Shown piece by piece: positions 48,190 through 56,475 of a stretch of 64,000 bases of DNA. The first letter of the stretch is position 1. Each line of letters opens with the position of its first letter. The position numbers were made by a program, and so were the translations under genes. Under the pieces are notes generated by a model. The model did no database searches and was not told where the DNA came from. It was given only the letters and a program-made list of their open reading frames with translations. The stretch spans positions 282,149-346,148 of the forward strand of contig NZ_KI911559.1 in assembly GCF_000515255.1 (NCBI RefSeq), written 5' to 3'. The DNA is from Rhodovibrio salinarum DSM 9154 (lineage in GTDB: Bacteria; Pseudomonadota; Alphaproteobacteria; Kiloniellales; Rhodovibrionaceae).

Positions 48190-50105
48190 GGCGTGGCCTC
48201 CACCGGCTGCGGCACGTGGGTGGCGCGGACGAAGTGCCCCCGGCCCAGATCGATCAGCTGCGGCGGCGTCTTGCCGCGACCGTCATGACCGAACGGCGCG
48301 GGCCAGTGCGCCGGATCGGACACCCGTTCGCTGAGCAGCGCGCCCAGGTCGAGCCGGCGGTTGGGGTCGGGAGCCGGCACCGCCTGCAGCAGCGCGCGGG
48401 TATAGGGGTGGCGCGGATCGCGGAAGAGCATTTCGCGCGGGGCCAACTCAACCAGCTCACCCTTGCACATCACCGCGATCCGGTCGGCCAGATAGTCCAC
48501 GACCGCCAGGTTATGGCTGATGAACAGATAGGTCAGGCCCAGCTCCTGCTGCAGATCGCGCAACAGGTTCAGGATCTGGGCCTGGATCGACACGTCGAGC
48601 GCGCTAACCGGCTCGTCGCAGATCAGCAGGTCCGGCTTGAGCGCGAGCGCGCGGGCGATGCCGATGCGCTGGCGTTGCCCGCCCGAGAAGGAATGCGGGT
48701 AGCGTTGCAGGTGTTTGGGCTCCAGGCCGACCACCTGCATCAGCTCCGCGATCATCTCCCGCCGCCAGGCCTTGTCGCCGATACCGTGAATGGCGAACGG
48801 CTCGCCCAGGATATCGGCGACCGTCATACGCGGATTGAGCGCCGAGAAAGGGTCCTGGAAGATGTACTGCACCTTGCGCCGGTAGGCGTCGAGCTGCGCG
48901 CCCTCAAGCGCCAGTACGTCGCGCTCTTCCCCCCGGTCGTTGAACACGATGCGCCCCGAATCCGGCGTGATCGCGCGCATGATCGCCTTGGACACGGTCG
49001 ACTTGCCACAGCCGCTTTCCCCGACCAGACCCAGGCATTCCCCCCGTCGGATCGTGAAGCTGACATCGTCAACCGCGGTGATCCGCTGCTCGGACTGAGC
49101 GAACCAGCCACTCTTGCGCAGGCCGAAGGTCTTGGTCAGCCCCGCGACCGTCAGCAGCGGCCGGCGACCATCGACCGGCTGGCCGTCCCGCTCGGTCGCG
49201 TCGCGGGCCCACAGCCGGCTGCTCGACCGGTGCGGAACCTCGCGCAACGGCCGCAGCCGCTCACCGGGGCCCATGTCGAAACGTGGAACCGCCCCCATCA
49301 GCGCCTTCAGGTAAGGGTGACGCGGGGCGTCGAAGATCGCCCCGCGCGGACCGCTTTCCACCACCCGGCCGCGGTACATCACCACCACCTCCTCGGCGAC
49401 ATTGGCGACCACACCCAGATCGTGGGTGATCATCAGCACCGCCATGCCGAGTTCGCTCTGCAAATCGCGGATCAGCTTGAGGATCTGCGCCTGGATGGTG
49501 ACGTCGAGCGCCGTGGTCGGCTCGTCCGCGACCAGCAGCGACGGCCGGCAGATCAGCGCCATCGCGATCATCGCGCGCTGGCGCAGGCCGCCCGACAATT
49601 CGAAGGGATAGGTCGTGAGCGCGCGCTGCGGGTCGGGGAAGCCGACCAGGCGCAGCATGTCGCGGGTGATCTCGGTCGCTTCCGTCCGGGTCACGTCGCG
49701 GTGCAAACGCAGCGCTTCGCCCACCTGGTCACCCACCGTGTGCACGGGGGAGAGCGAGGTCATCGGCTCCTGGAAGATGATCGAGATGCGGTCGCCGCGC
49801 AGCGCCCGCATCTCCGGCGACCGCGGCGACAGGGCCGCGATATCGACCGGCGCGCTCCCGTCACTGCCGGGCGCGGAAACCTTCGGATCGTCGAACAGGA
49901 TCTTGCCGCCGTCGATCCGGGCGGCGCGCGGCAGGATGCCCATGATCGCCTGCCCGGTCACCGACTTGCCGGAGCCGGATTCGCCGACCAGCGCCACTGT
50001 GCCGCCGACTGGCACACGGAAGGAGACGCCGCGCACCGCGTCGATCCGGCCGGCCATCAGACCGAAGGAGACGTGCAGACCCTCCACGCGCAGCAGATCG
50101 CTCAT
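48186..50105 (-). CDS. Peptide-type ABC transporter ATPase, fused DppD-DppF
   Basis: 639 residues containing two complete nucleotide-binding domains. The first has Walker A GESGSGKS at 41-48, signature LSGGLRQR and Walker [13 protein letters not shown]. The second starts after about residue 315, with Walker [10 protein letters not shown] near 357-366, signature [15 protein letters not shown] and Walker [13 protein letters not shown]. Both sites look fully catalytic. The first domain ends with the oligopeptide-family tail ([12 protein letters not shown]), the second with [12 protein letters not shown]. It powers the two permeases and is translationally coupled to the genes on both sides. Confidence 0.94.
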   Translation of the reverse strand: MSDLLRVEGLHVSFGLMAGRIDAVRGVSFRVPVGGTVALVGESGSGKSVTGQAIMGILPRAARIDGGKILFDDPKVSAPGSDGSAPVDIAALSPRSPEMRALRGDRISIIFQEPMTSLSPVHTVGDQVGEALRLHRDVTRTEATEITRDMLRLVGFPDPQRALTTYPFELSGGLRQRAMIAMALICRPSLLVADEPTTALDVTIQAQILKLIRDLQSELGMAVLMITHDLGVVANVAEEVVVMYRGRVVESGPRGAIFDAPRHPYLKALMGAVPRFDMGPGERLRPLREVPHRSSSRLWARDATERDGQPVDGRRPLLTVAGLTKTFGLRKSGWFAQSEQRITAVDDVSFTIRRGECLGLVGESGCGKSTVSKAIMRAITPDSGRIVFNDRGEERDVLALEGAQLDAYRRKVQYIFQDPFSALNPRMTVADILGEPFAIHGIGDKAWRREMIAELMQVVGLEPKHLQRYPHSFSGGQRQRIGIARALALKPDLLICDEPVSALDVSIQAQILNLLRDLQQELGLTYLFISHNLAVVDYLADRIAVMCKGELVELAPREMLFRDPRHPYTRALLQAVPAPDPNRRLDLGALLSERVSDPAHWPAPFGHDGRGKTPPQLIDLGRGHFVRATHVPQPVEATP

Positions 50106-50701
50106 CCCCGCTCCCCCGAACAGGCGTTTGCGTCGTGCGCAGGGGCGGACGTCCGCGCGATCTCGCGCGCGCGGGCCGCGATGGCGGGCGGCGGCGCAAG
50201 CGTCCCATCGGGGTCAATGCCGAAGGCCTGCATGTTGTGCACCGTCGACGTATCGAGCGGCCGACCGTTGGCCCGCGCGGCCTCCCCAGCGCGCCAGACC
50301 AGGTAGTCGAAGCCGGTCAGGCCACTCTCGAAGCTAAAGCGTGCGCCAGGGGCCTGCAGCTTCAACTGGTAGAAGCCGCCTTCTGCCTTACGCTCGCGCT
50401 TGCTGCCGTAATAGCGCAGCCGGACGGCCGTAACCGCCTGCCAAGTGAGTGGGCGAGCAGTCAGCGTATGGACTATCAGCCCATCCGCCTGCACCTCAAC
50501 GCGGGTCATCTGTCTCATGGCCGTGCGGACGCCAAACCCGGCGAACAACAACATCAGTCCGCCAACCGGCACGCCCAGGCCCCAGCCGATCGGGTTGAGC
50601 GCAAGGACGCAGGCCCCGACCGCGACGCCAAAGGCAGCCCGCAAGTAATCGCCGATCAACGTGCCCGGGGGATAGCGCAGCGTCCGTGTCGTCTCGCTCA
50701 C
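50102..50701 (-). CDS. Small two-helix membrane protein of unknown function
   Basis: About 199 residues from the GTG at 50701, which overlaps the preceding glycosyltransferase stop. Two hydrophobic segments form a hairpin (about 20-55), followed by a soluble domain beginning [41 protein letters not shown], reminiscent of PH-like domains of bacterial membrane proteins, but not a confident match. The C-terminus is Ala-rich. It overlaps the ABC ATPase gene by four bases, tying the glycosyltransferase genes to the transporter genes. No function can be assigned. Confidence 0.7.
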   Translation of the reverse strand: MSETTRTLRYPPGTLIGDYLRAAFGVAVGACVLALNPIGWGLGVPVGGLMLLFAGFGVRTAMRQMTRVEVQADGLIVHTLTARPLTWQAVTAVRLRYYGSKRERKAEGGFYQLKLQAPGARFSFESGLTGFDYLVWRAGEAARANGRPLDTSTVHNMQAFGIDPDGTLAPPPAIAARAREIARTSAPAHDANACSGERG

Positions 50702-51897
50702 CACGCCTCCGTTGGCCCCGTCGCAGTCCTTCCAGTCCCCCCGGTCGGCACCATAGCAACCAATTCACGCAGAATCTGCGATGAGTTTCGAATGCCGGCG
50801 AGGTCGACGGTAGCCTCGTCGATTTGGCGTACCGGCGGCCCGGCGAGTGCGCGATCAATGGCCTGTGCCAGGCGTTGGGGCGTCAGCCCGACTTCGCGGA
50901 CGCTGACAAGGCGGCCGCGCGCAGCCAGCCGCTCGGCCCGCAAGGCCTGCTCGCGCTCGCCACCATCGCCTTCGAACGGGACGACCACACTCGCCACCCC
51001 GGCGGCCAGCACCTCGGTCACCGTGTTGTAGCCGGCCTGACTGACCGACAGACGGCACCCAGCGAGCAGAAGCGGGAAATCGGCCCGGTTGCGCTCGACC
51101 ACCGTATTGGGATCAGCTGCCGCCTGGATCGCATCGAACATGCTTTGGGGCAGGTTACCGCCGAGCAGCACCCGCCAGGGTGCCGTACCGGCCTGGTGGC
51201 TCAGCGCCCGTGCGCGGACCGCGGCGTGGCCAAGCGCGCCGCCCACGGCCCCGCCGCCGGTCGAGACCAGTACCTCCCCGCTCGACGGCACATCCCGCGG
51301 CATCTCCGGGACGACATAGCCGGTGTAGACGAGCTTGTCGGCTATTCGTTGCGCTTCCGGAATAGTTTCTTCCAGCCGTGCCACCTGCGGATCGCCGTGG
51401 ACCAGCACCCGGTCGACATACCGGTCCACGATATCAATCGCCCAGTCGGCCTTCTCGGGGCCCGGCGGATTGAGCAGGTCGCGCAGCGAGACCACGACCC
51501 AGGGACGCGGCCGGCGCGCATGCGCGGCTTCCAGCAGCGGCAGCAACTCGAAGCGCAGGCTACGCCGGCCGAACGGGAACAGTTCGAGCAGCAGCACGCG
51601 CGGCCATTCACGTTCGAACAGCGCCAGCGTCGCATCCCGACGCGCCGTCTTCCAGGCGTCGTCGACCGACCGGCCGTCGGCATCCGCCAAGTGGGAAAAG
51701 CTGGCGTCGCCGGCGCGCGCGGCCGGCAATTGTTCGAGCCGTGCGGCCCCGGGTTGGAGATCCGGCACCGGCAGCCCGCCGCTCGCCAGCACGGTCTCCA
51801 AGCCGGCCGCCGCGCAGCCGGCGGCGATTCGGCTGGCGCGCTGCAAATGCCCGATGCCGAGCAGATGCTGCACGTGAATCAGCACGTCGGCCGCCAC
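50698..51897 (-). CDS. MurG-like glycosyltransferase (GT-B fold), second copy
   Basis: A 399-residue GT-B-fold protein. The N-terminal LIHVQHLLGIGHLQRASRIAAG holds the glycine-rich acceptor-side motif, and the C-terminal SQAGYNTVTEVLAAGVASVVVPFEGDGGEREQALRAERL is the MurG/GT28-type UDP-sugar site. It is a paralogue of the protein at 54970-56217, sharing the start and the GYNT-E motif. The GTG at 51897 is three bases after the phosphatase stop. The donor and acceptor are unknown. MurG itself is not the likely identity because no division genes surround it and MurG has a longer GGTGGHxxPA motif. Confidence 0.83.
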   Translation of the reverse strand: MAADVLIHVQHLLGIGHLQRASRIAAGCAAAGLETVLASGGLPVPDLQPGAARLEQLPAARAGDASFSHLADADGRSVDDAWKTARRDATLALFEREWPRVLLLELFPFGRRSLRFELLPLLEAAHARRPRPWVVVSLRDLLNPPGPEKADWAIDIVDRYVDRVLVHGDPQVARLEETIPEAQRIADKLVYTGYVVPEMPRDVPSSGEVLVSTGGGAVGGALGHAAVRARALSHQAGTAPWRVLLGGNLPQSMFDAIQAAADPNTVVERNRADFPLLLAGCRLSVSQAGYNTVTEVLAAGVASVVVPFEGDGGEREQALRAERLAARGRLVSVREVGLTPQRLAQAIDRALAGPPVRQIDEATVDLAGIRNSSQILRELVAMVPTGGTGRTATGPTEAW

Positions 51898-51900
51898 TAC

Positions 51901-52506
51901 CTAGCTTCCTTCTGCGCGCGCGCCGTCGCCCAGCGGACGGTTAAGCGCGGACACCACCGGCAGGCCATCGCCCGTCAGCTCGAATAGCTGCAAACAGCCG
52001 TCGTGCAACGCCTCCGGCGGCTTGTCGCGCATGTCCCAGCCAGTCGCCAGCGCGTAGATCGCCCGGATGACACCACGATGGGTCACCGCCAGCGTGTCCG
52101 TCGCGTCAGCTGCCAAACGAACCAGCAGCGGCATCAAGCGCGCCTGCAGATCGCGCGAACTTTCCCCTTGGGGGGCCCGGAAGTCGAGACCACGCGCCTC
52201 CCAGTTTTTCATATCGCTTCCGTAACGACTTCGCAGCTCAGGCAACCGCTCGCCCTCCCAGCTGCCCCAGGAACGCTCCGCCAGCGCCGGTTCGATCCGC
52301 GTCCCCCTCAAACCGAGCAGTTCCGCGGTTTCCCGCGCCCGGGTCAGGGGGCTCACAAGTACTTGATATGCCTTAACATCTATTGGCACCCGCCATTGCG
52401 CGACCGTCGCGCGGCCAGCCTGCGACAGCGGCACATCAGTGCGGCCCTGAATGCGCTTCTCGGCGTTCCAGGCGGTGGGGCCGTGGCGAATCAGGGCCAG
52501 TTTCAT
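51901..52506 (-). CDS. Histidine phosphatase family protein
   Basis: A 201-residue phosphoglycerate-mutase-like enzyme. The phosphorylated His is in LIRHGPTAWN, Arg and Glu of the site appear in SPLTRARETAELLG and ERSWGSWEG, and VTHRGVIRAIYALATG holds the second His. It could remove a phosphate from a sugar phosphate or cofactor within the glycan pathway (cobC-like phosphatases share the fold). Its ATG overlaps the upstream glycosyltransferase stop (ATGA). Confidence 0.88.
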   Translation of the reverse strand: MKLALIRHGPTAWNAEKRIQGRTDVPLSQAGRATVAQWRVPIDVKAYQVLVSPLTRARETAELLGLRGTRIEPALAERSWGSWEGERLPELRSRYGSDMKNWEARGLDFRAPQGESSRDLQARLMPLLVRLAADATDTLAVTHRGVIRAIYALATGWDMRDKPPEALHDGCLQLFELTGDGLPVVSALNRPLGDGARAEGS

Positions 52507-53633
52507 GCCGATCTCCCTGCAACCTCATCCAGCAGCGCCCCTATTCGTTGCGATACCGTATTGATTGAATGCTGCCGGGCGATCTTCCGCCGCGCCGCCG
52601 CCCCCATACGCGCCCGGGTGTCTGGATCATCGAGCAGGTCAGCAACGGCCCAGGCGAACGCATCCGGGTCATGCGGCGGGACCAAGCGGCCGGTCTCGCG
52701 ATCGGCCAGGATCGCGGAAACCCCGCCAAAATCGCCGCAAACGGCGGGACATCCGACGGCCTGCGCCTCCAGCAGGGCCATGCCATAGGCCTCGTTCACC
52801 GCCGGCCAGACGAACAGATCGGCGCTTGCCAAAGCGCACAGAGTCTCACCCGAATTTGTTACGCTTGCGTACCGAATATGCTCGGCGACCGGGACGAAAG
52901 CCGCTTCCACCTCCGCCCGCACCGGCCCATCGCCCAACACCAACATCTGCCAGCGTCGGTCGCCCAGGCGGCCCAGCGCGTCCGCCAGTTCGCGGTAGGA
53001 GGCCAGCTTGTCCCCAGCGCGCATCATCGCCACCGCGATTATCCAGGGCACCTCCGGGTTCAGACCATAGACCGCGGCCAGCGTGGTGCGGTCGGGGCGC
53101 GCCGCATCGATCTCGGTCGTGTCCAGGAAAGGCGGCAACGCCACCTGCCGCACGCTGGCCGGCAAGCAGTCCGCATCAACCGGATTTATCGTCAGCACCG
53201 CCGCCGCTTGGCGCAGTGCGGCCGCGACCTGCCGGTGCCCGGCGTCCCAAGGGCCGCCAGCGCGCTTGGGGGCGTGGGAGGCCTCCACCACCAAGTAGGG
53301 AATCCCCAGCATTTCCGCAGCCGTGGGGCCGATCCAGTCAGGCGCCTTGTAGTATAGATGATAGGTCAGCCAGACCTGCGGCCGTTGCGCCGGCGGCCGG
53401 GTCCGAACGCGGCGCACATACCGCGCCGCCAGCCGTCGGCCGAGGGCGGCGAGCCGTGCCTGACGCGCGGGATCGCCCTTGGGATCGCGGCTGCGCAGCC
53501 GGCTGGCGAGCTCAACTGAACAGCCCGCCCGCTCCAACGCCTGCCACAGCAACTGCGCCATTCGCCGGTCGCCGGACGGAACCGGATGGTCCGGCGGCTT
53601 CAGCGGGGCATAGAAGGCGACCTGCGTCATCAT
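52503..53633 (-). CDS. Glycosyltransferase family 4
   Basis: About 376 residues, GT-B fold. The N-terminus (MTQVAFYAPLKPPDHPVPSGDRRMAQLLWQALERAG) is typical of GT4. The sugar-nucleotide site is SADLFVWPAVNEAYGMALLEAQAVGCPAVCGDFGG, with the E-x7-E pattern, followed by GRLVPPHD. The paired ATG at 53633/53630 has no strong ribosome site, but it lies 16 bases after the previous stop, so coupling is possible. An in-frame ATG at 53678 would overlap the upstream gene by about 28 bases. Donor and acceptor unknown. Confidence 0.86.
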   Translation of the reverse strand: MMTQVAFYAPLKPPDHPVPSGDRRMAQLLWQALERAGCSVELASRLRSRDPKGDPARQARLAALGRRLAARYVRRVRTRPPAQRPQVWLTYHLYYKAPDWIGPTAAEMLGIPYLVVEASHAPKRAGGPWDAGHRQVAAALRQAAAVLTINPVDADCLPASVRQVALPPFLDTTEIDAARPDRTTLAAVYGLNPEVPWIIAVAMMRAGDKLASYRELADALGRLGDRRWQMLVLGDGPVRAEVEAAFVPVAEHIRYASVTNSGETLCALASADLFVWPAVNEAYGMALLEAQAVGCPAVCGDFGGVSAILADRETGRLVPPHDPDAFAWAVADLLDDPDTRARMGAAARRKIARQHSINTVSQRIGALLDEVAGRSA

Positions 53634-53649
53634 TTTGTATGCGTAACGA

Positions 53650-54927
53650 TCATTCAGCTGCCCGTCGCGGAACATCCGCAACGTCGCCGCGCAGCAGGTT
53701 GGCCAGCGCGTCGATCTGACCTTCGGCGTCGAACGCCGCGCGGACCCTTGCCGCGCCCGCCTGCCCCAGCGCCTGCCGGGTCGCGGCATCGCGAATCAAC
53801 GACGCGAGCGCCGCCGCCAATGCGTCCGCGTCGCCCGGCGGCACCAGCCGACCGGTCTCCCCCTCGCGGATCAGCTCGGGAATCGCGGAGACGTCGGTGG
53901 CGAGACACGCCAGCCCCTGGCTCTGCGCTTCCATCAGCACGTTGGGCAGACCATCGCGATCGCCATCGGGCGCGATCCGGCTGGCCAGCACGAACAGGTC
54001 GCTGTCCCGGTAGGCGGACAGCACGTCCGCCTGCGCCTGCGCGCCGCGCCAGTCGATCCGCTCCGCCAGGCCCAGCCGGCCGGCCTGCGCACGCAGTTCC
54101 TCGCGCAGCTCCCCACCGCCGATATGGGTCAGGCGCCAGTGCAGCTCCGCCGGCAATCGAGCCAACGCCTCTAGCAGCACGTCGTAGCCCTTCTTGCGCA
54201 CCGCCCGGCCGACGCTGATCAGCCGCACCGGGTTTTCGGGATCGCGACCATCGCGCGCGCCGGCAGGCGCCGGCGTCGCCGGAAAGCGGTCGAGGTCGAG
54301 GCCGTGATAGACCAGCCGTACCTTGGCCGGCTCGTCGGCCAAGCTCGCCAGATGATCCCGACCGACGGCGGTGCAGGTCGTGAGCCAGTCCATCTCCTTG
54401 AGCTTCTCGCGGATATCCCAGTCGGGCGTGGTCCAGATATCCTTGGCGTGGGCTGAACAGCACCAGGGCAGCCCGCGCATCAAGGCGGCATAGCGTGCGA
54501 CCGACGCCGGCGTGTGCAGGAAATGGACATACAGCCGGTCAACGTCGGCCGGCAGCTCTGCGGCCAAGACGCAGGCCTGGCCGAAGCGGCGTACGCGATT
54601 GCGCGTGGGATCGCGCCGCAGGTCTGCCAGGAACGCCCGGCGGGCGCGGCCGTAGCCCGGCAATCGACGTGCCGTCCGCCAGCCGCGCAGCACGCGGCCC
54701 GGGGCCTTGTGGAGGTATTCCGGTAGATAGCTGACCGGCGCCTGGATCTCGTCGTGGATTGGGTGTGTCTTGGCATCGTACGGCCGGCGCAACGAAACCA
54801 GCCGCAGGTCGAAACCTCGCTGCTCCAGGGCATGCAGTTCCTGGGCGATGAAGGTCTCGGACAGGCGTGGGTAGCCCTTGAGCACCACCGCAAGGCGCGG
54901 CGGGTTGGTCGGCGCGTGGGTCGGCAT
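53650..54927 (-). CDS. Glycosyltransferase family 4 (exopolysaccharide/colanic-acid type)
   Basis: A 425-residue GT-B glycosyltransferase. LAVVLKGYPRLSETFIAQELHALEQRGFDL opens it, matching the WcaL/AmsK-like group of exopolysaccharide transferases. The acceptor-side HAKDIWTTPDWDIREK stretch and the donor site DSDLFVLASRIAPDGDRDGLPNVLMEAQSQGLACLATDVSAIPELI (E-x7-E variant) are clear. It starts 42 bases after the MurG-like gene. Likely role: adding a sugar to a surface glycan or glycolipid intermediate on the cytoplasmic face. Confidence 0.9.
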   Translation of the reverse strand: MPTHAPTNPPRLAVVLKGYPRLSETFIAQELHALEQRGFDLRLVSLRRPYDAKTHPIHDEIQAPVSYLPEYLHKAPGRVLRGWRTARRLPGYGRARRAFLADLRRDPTRNRVRRFGQACVLAAELPADVDRLYVHFLHTPASVARYAALMRGLPWCCSAHAKDIWTTPDWDIREKLKEMDWLTTCTAVGRDHLASLADEPAKVRLVYHGLDLDRFPATPAPAGARDGRDPENPVRLISVGRAVRKKGYDVLLEALARLPAELHWRLTHIGGGELREELRAQAGRLGLAERIDWRGAQAQADVLSAYRDSDLFVLASRIAPDGDRDGLPNVLMEAQSQGLACLATDVSAIPELIREGETGRLVPPGDADALAAALASLIRDAATRQALGQAGAARVRAAFDAEGQIDALANLLRGDVADVPRRAAE

Positions 54928-54969
54928 GACGGACGACAGCTCGGATCAGGGGATGGGGTAGGAACCGGC

Positions 54970-56217
54970 TTAGCGCCCGGCGCGCCAGGCTTCCGGCACG
55001 GCATCGTCCGCGCTGGCGGCGAGGTCGAGGCCAGTGGTCGGCGCATCGAGCCATTGGCGCACCAACTTGGCGACGTTGCGCCGGCCTTCCAGCAGACCGG
55101 GGATCACGCCGCTGGAGGGCAGCGGCTGCTGCGGCAGGCCGCGCAGCGCGGTGGCCATCTTGCGCGCCGGGCGCACGGCATCGTCTTCCAGCATGCGCAC
55201 AAGCCCGAGCTGCGCAGCGTGACTGGCCCGGATATACTGCTCCCGCCGCGGGACGGTGCGCGGCACGATCAAGGCGCGCTTGTCGAACGACAGGATCTCG
55301 CAGAAGGTGTTGTAGCCACCCATACCGACGACCCCGACCGCCTGGGCCAGCAACCCTTCGATATGCGCATCGAAGGTGATCGCCTCCACCTTGTCGAGCT
55401 TTTGCGCGCGGTCGAGAAAGTCGTTCTGGTGCTCGCTGCCCATGAACGGGCCAAGCACCAACAGCACGGGATACGGCAAGTCCGGTTCGGCCTCGTAGGC
55501 GCGCAGGACCCAGTCGATGATCGCCTCACCGTCGCCACCGCCGCCCACGGTGACCAGGATGTAGGGCGCCCGGATCTTCTCCAGCCGGACCTTGGGCGCG
55601 TTTGCCGCGCCCTCGCGTGGCAGATAGCCGGTGTAGACCATCCGCCGCATGAGCGAAGCCGGGAGATCAAGCCCGTCGAGCGGCCGGCAGATCTGCGGCA
55701 GGCCGTAAACCCAGATGGCGTCGTAATGGTCGACCAGCGCGGGCACCGCCTGCTTGCGCCGCCACTCCTCCGTCAGCGCGTCGGGATCGTCCATGACGTC
55801 GCGCAGGCCCAGAACGCACGGCACGCCGCGCGCGTTCAGGTAGGCCAGCGTCTCGCGCACCTCGCCGCGCAGGCCAAGCGGCTCCTTGTCGACCAGGAAC
55901 AGATCAGGCTGGAAGGCTTCGGCGGTATGGCGGATGATCGCCGCGCGCATCGCCATCGTCTGCTCGATCGCCAGCGGCAGCTTGAGCGAGGTGTACTCGC
56001 CGTTGCGCAGCTTGATCACGCCCGGGATGCGCACGAAATCGACCCGGCTGCGGAAGTCGAAATTGCCGATGATCGGCGAGCCGGAGAGGATCAGCACCGA
56101 AGCATTCGGATTGTCGTCGACGATCGCATGCGCGATCTCACGGCATCGCCGCAGATGACCGAGCCCGAAGCTATCGTGGCTATAGATCAGAATTCGGGCC
56201 GGTTTATCGTTGGCCAT
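54970..56217 (-). CDS. MurG-like glycosyltransferase (GT-B fold), first copy
   Basis: About 415 residues. RILIYSHDSFGLGHLRRCREIAHAIV is the N-terminal motif; the C-terminal GVVGMGGYNTFCEILSFDKRALIVPRTVPRREQYIRASHAAQLGLVRML is the nucleotide-sugar-binding part, with VTVGGGGDGEAIID between the domains. It is the first gene of the ten-gene minus-strand chain, with GAGGGGGC before the ATG. A longer reading frame continues upstream to 56517 through the intergenic palindrome and is not believed. Functionally it is a likely glycan or glycolipid transferase; substrate unknown. The palindromic operator at 56288 lies 71 bases upstream. Confidence 0.86.
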   Translation of the reverse strand: MANDKPARILIYSHDSFGLGHLRRCREIAHAIVDDNPNASVLILSGSPIIGNFDFRSRVDFVRIPGVIKLRNGEYTSLKLPLAIEQTMAMRAAIIRHTAEAFQPDLFLVDKEPLGLRGEVRETLAYLNARGVPCVLGLRDVMDDPDALTEEWRRKQAVPALVDHYDAIWVYGLPQICRPLDGLDLPASLMRRMVYTGYLPREGAANAPKVRLEKIRAPYILVTVGGGGDGEAIIDWVLRAYEAEPDLPYPVLLVLGPFMGSEHQNDFLDRAQKLDKVEAITFDAHIEGLLAQAVGVVGMGGYNTFCEILSFDKRALIVPRTVPRREQYIRASHAAQLGLVRMLEDDAVRPARKMATALRGLPQQPLPSSGVIPGLLEGRRNVAKLVRQWLDAPTTGLDLAASADDAVPEAWRAGR

Positions 56218-56287
56218 GGGTGCCCCCTCGTCACGAAGCTGCCGCCAGCGTTCACCGCACGGTTCTGGCAGCAATTCCCCCAGCCGG

Positions 56288-56307
56288 AAAGTGACCGCGG
56301 TCACTTT
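56288..56307. promoter_or_regulatory. 20-bp perfect palindrome, CRP-type operator candidate
   Basis: AAAGTGACCG/CGGTCACTTT is a perfect 20-bp inverted repeat. Its core GTGA-N6-TCAC matches the recognition spacing of CRP/FNR-family proteins. It lies between divergent units: 71 bases from the MurG-like ATG and about 170 bases from the ABC exporter start. A cyclic-nucleotide-binding protein and an adenylate cyclase are encoded 3-5 kb away. Identity of the bound regulator is inference. Confidence 0.7.
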
Positions 56308-56475
56308 TGCACACCTGCGCTGATGCGAAAACTCACAATACAGGGACCACCGTTCAGGTGCGCCCGGCTTGCACGGCCGCCCAGTGCATGCGAGACGACA
56401 CAGTTGGATAGATAACAGAGGATCCAGCCCCAACGGCCACGCCGCAACGCCGCTGGACTCCCGGCCTGGGCTCAA

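Noticed and set aside
48009-50306. 765-codon plus-strand frame antisense to the fused ABC ATPase
   Set aside because: Shadow frame produced by GC-biased third positions; the minus strand has two perfect ATPase domains.
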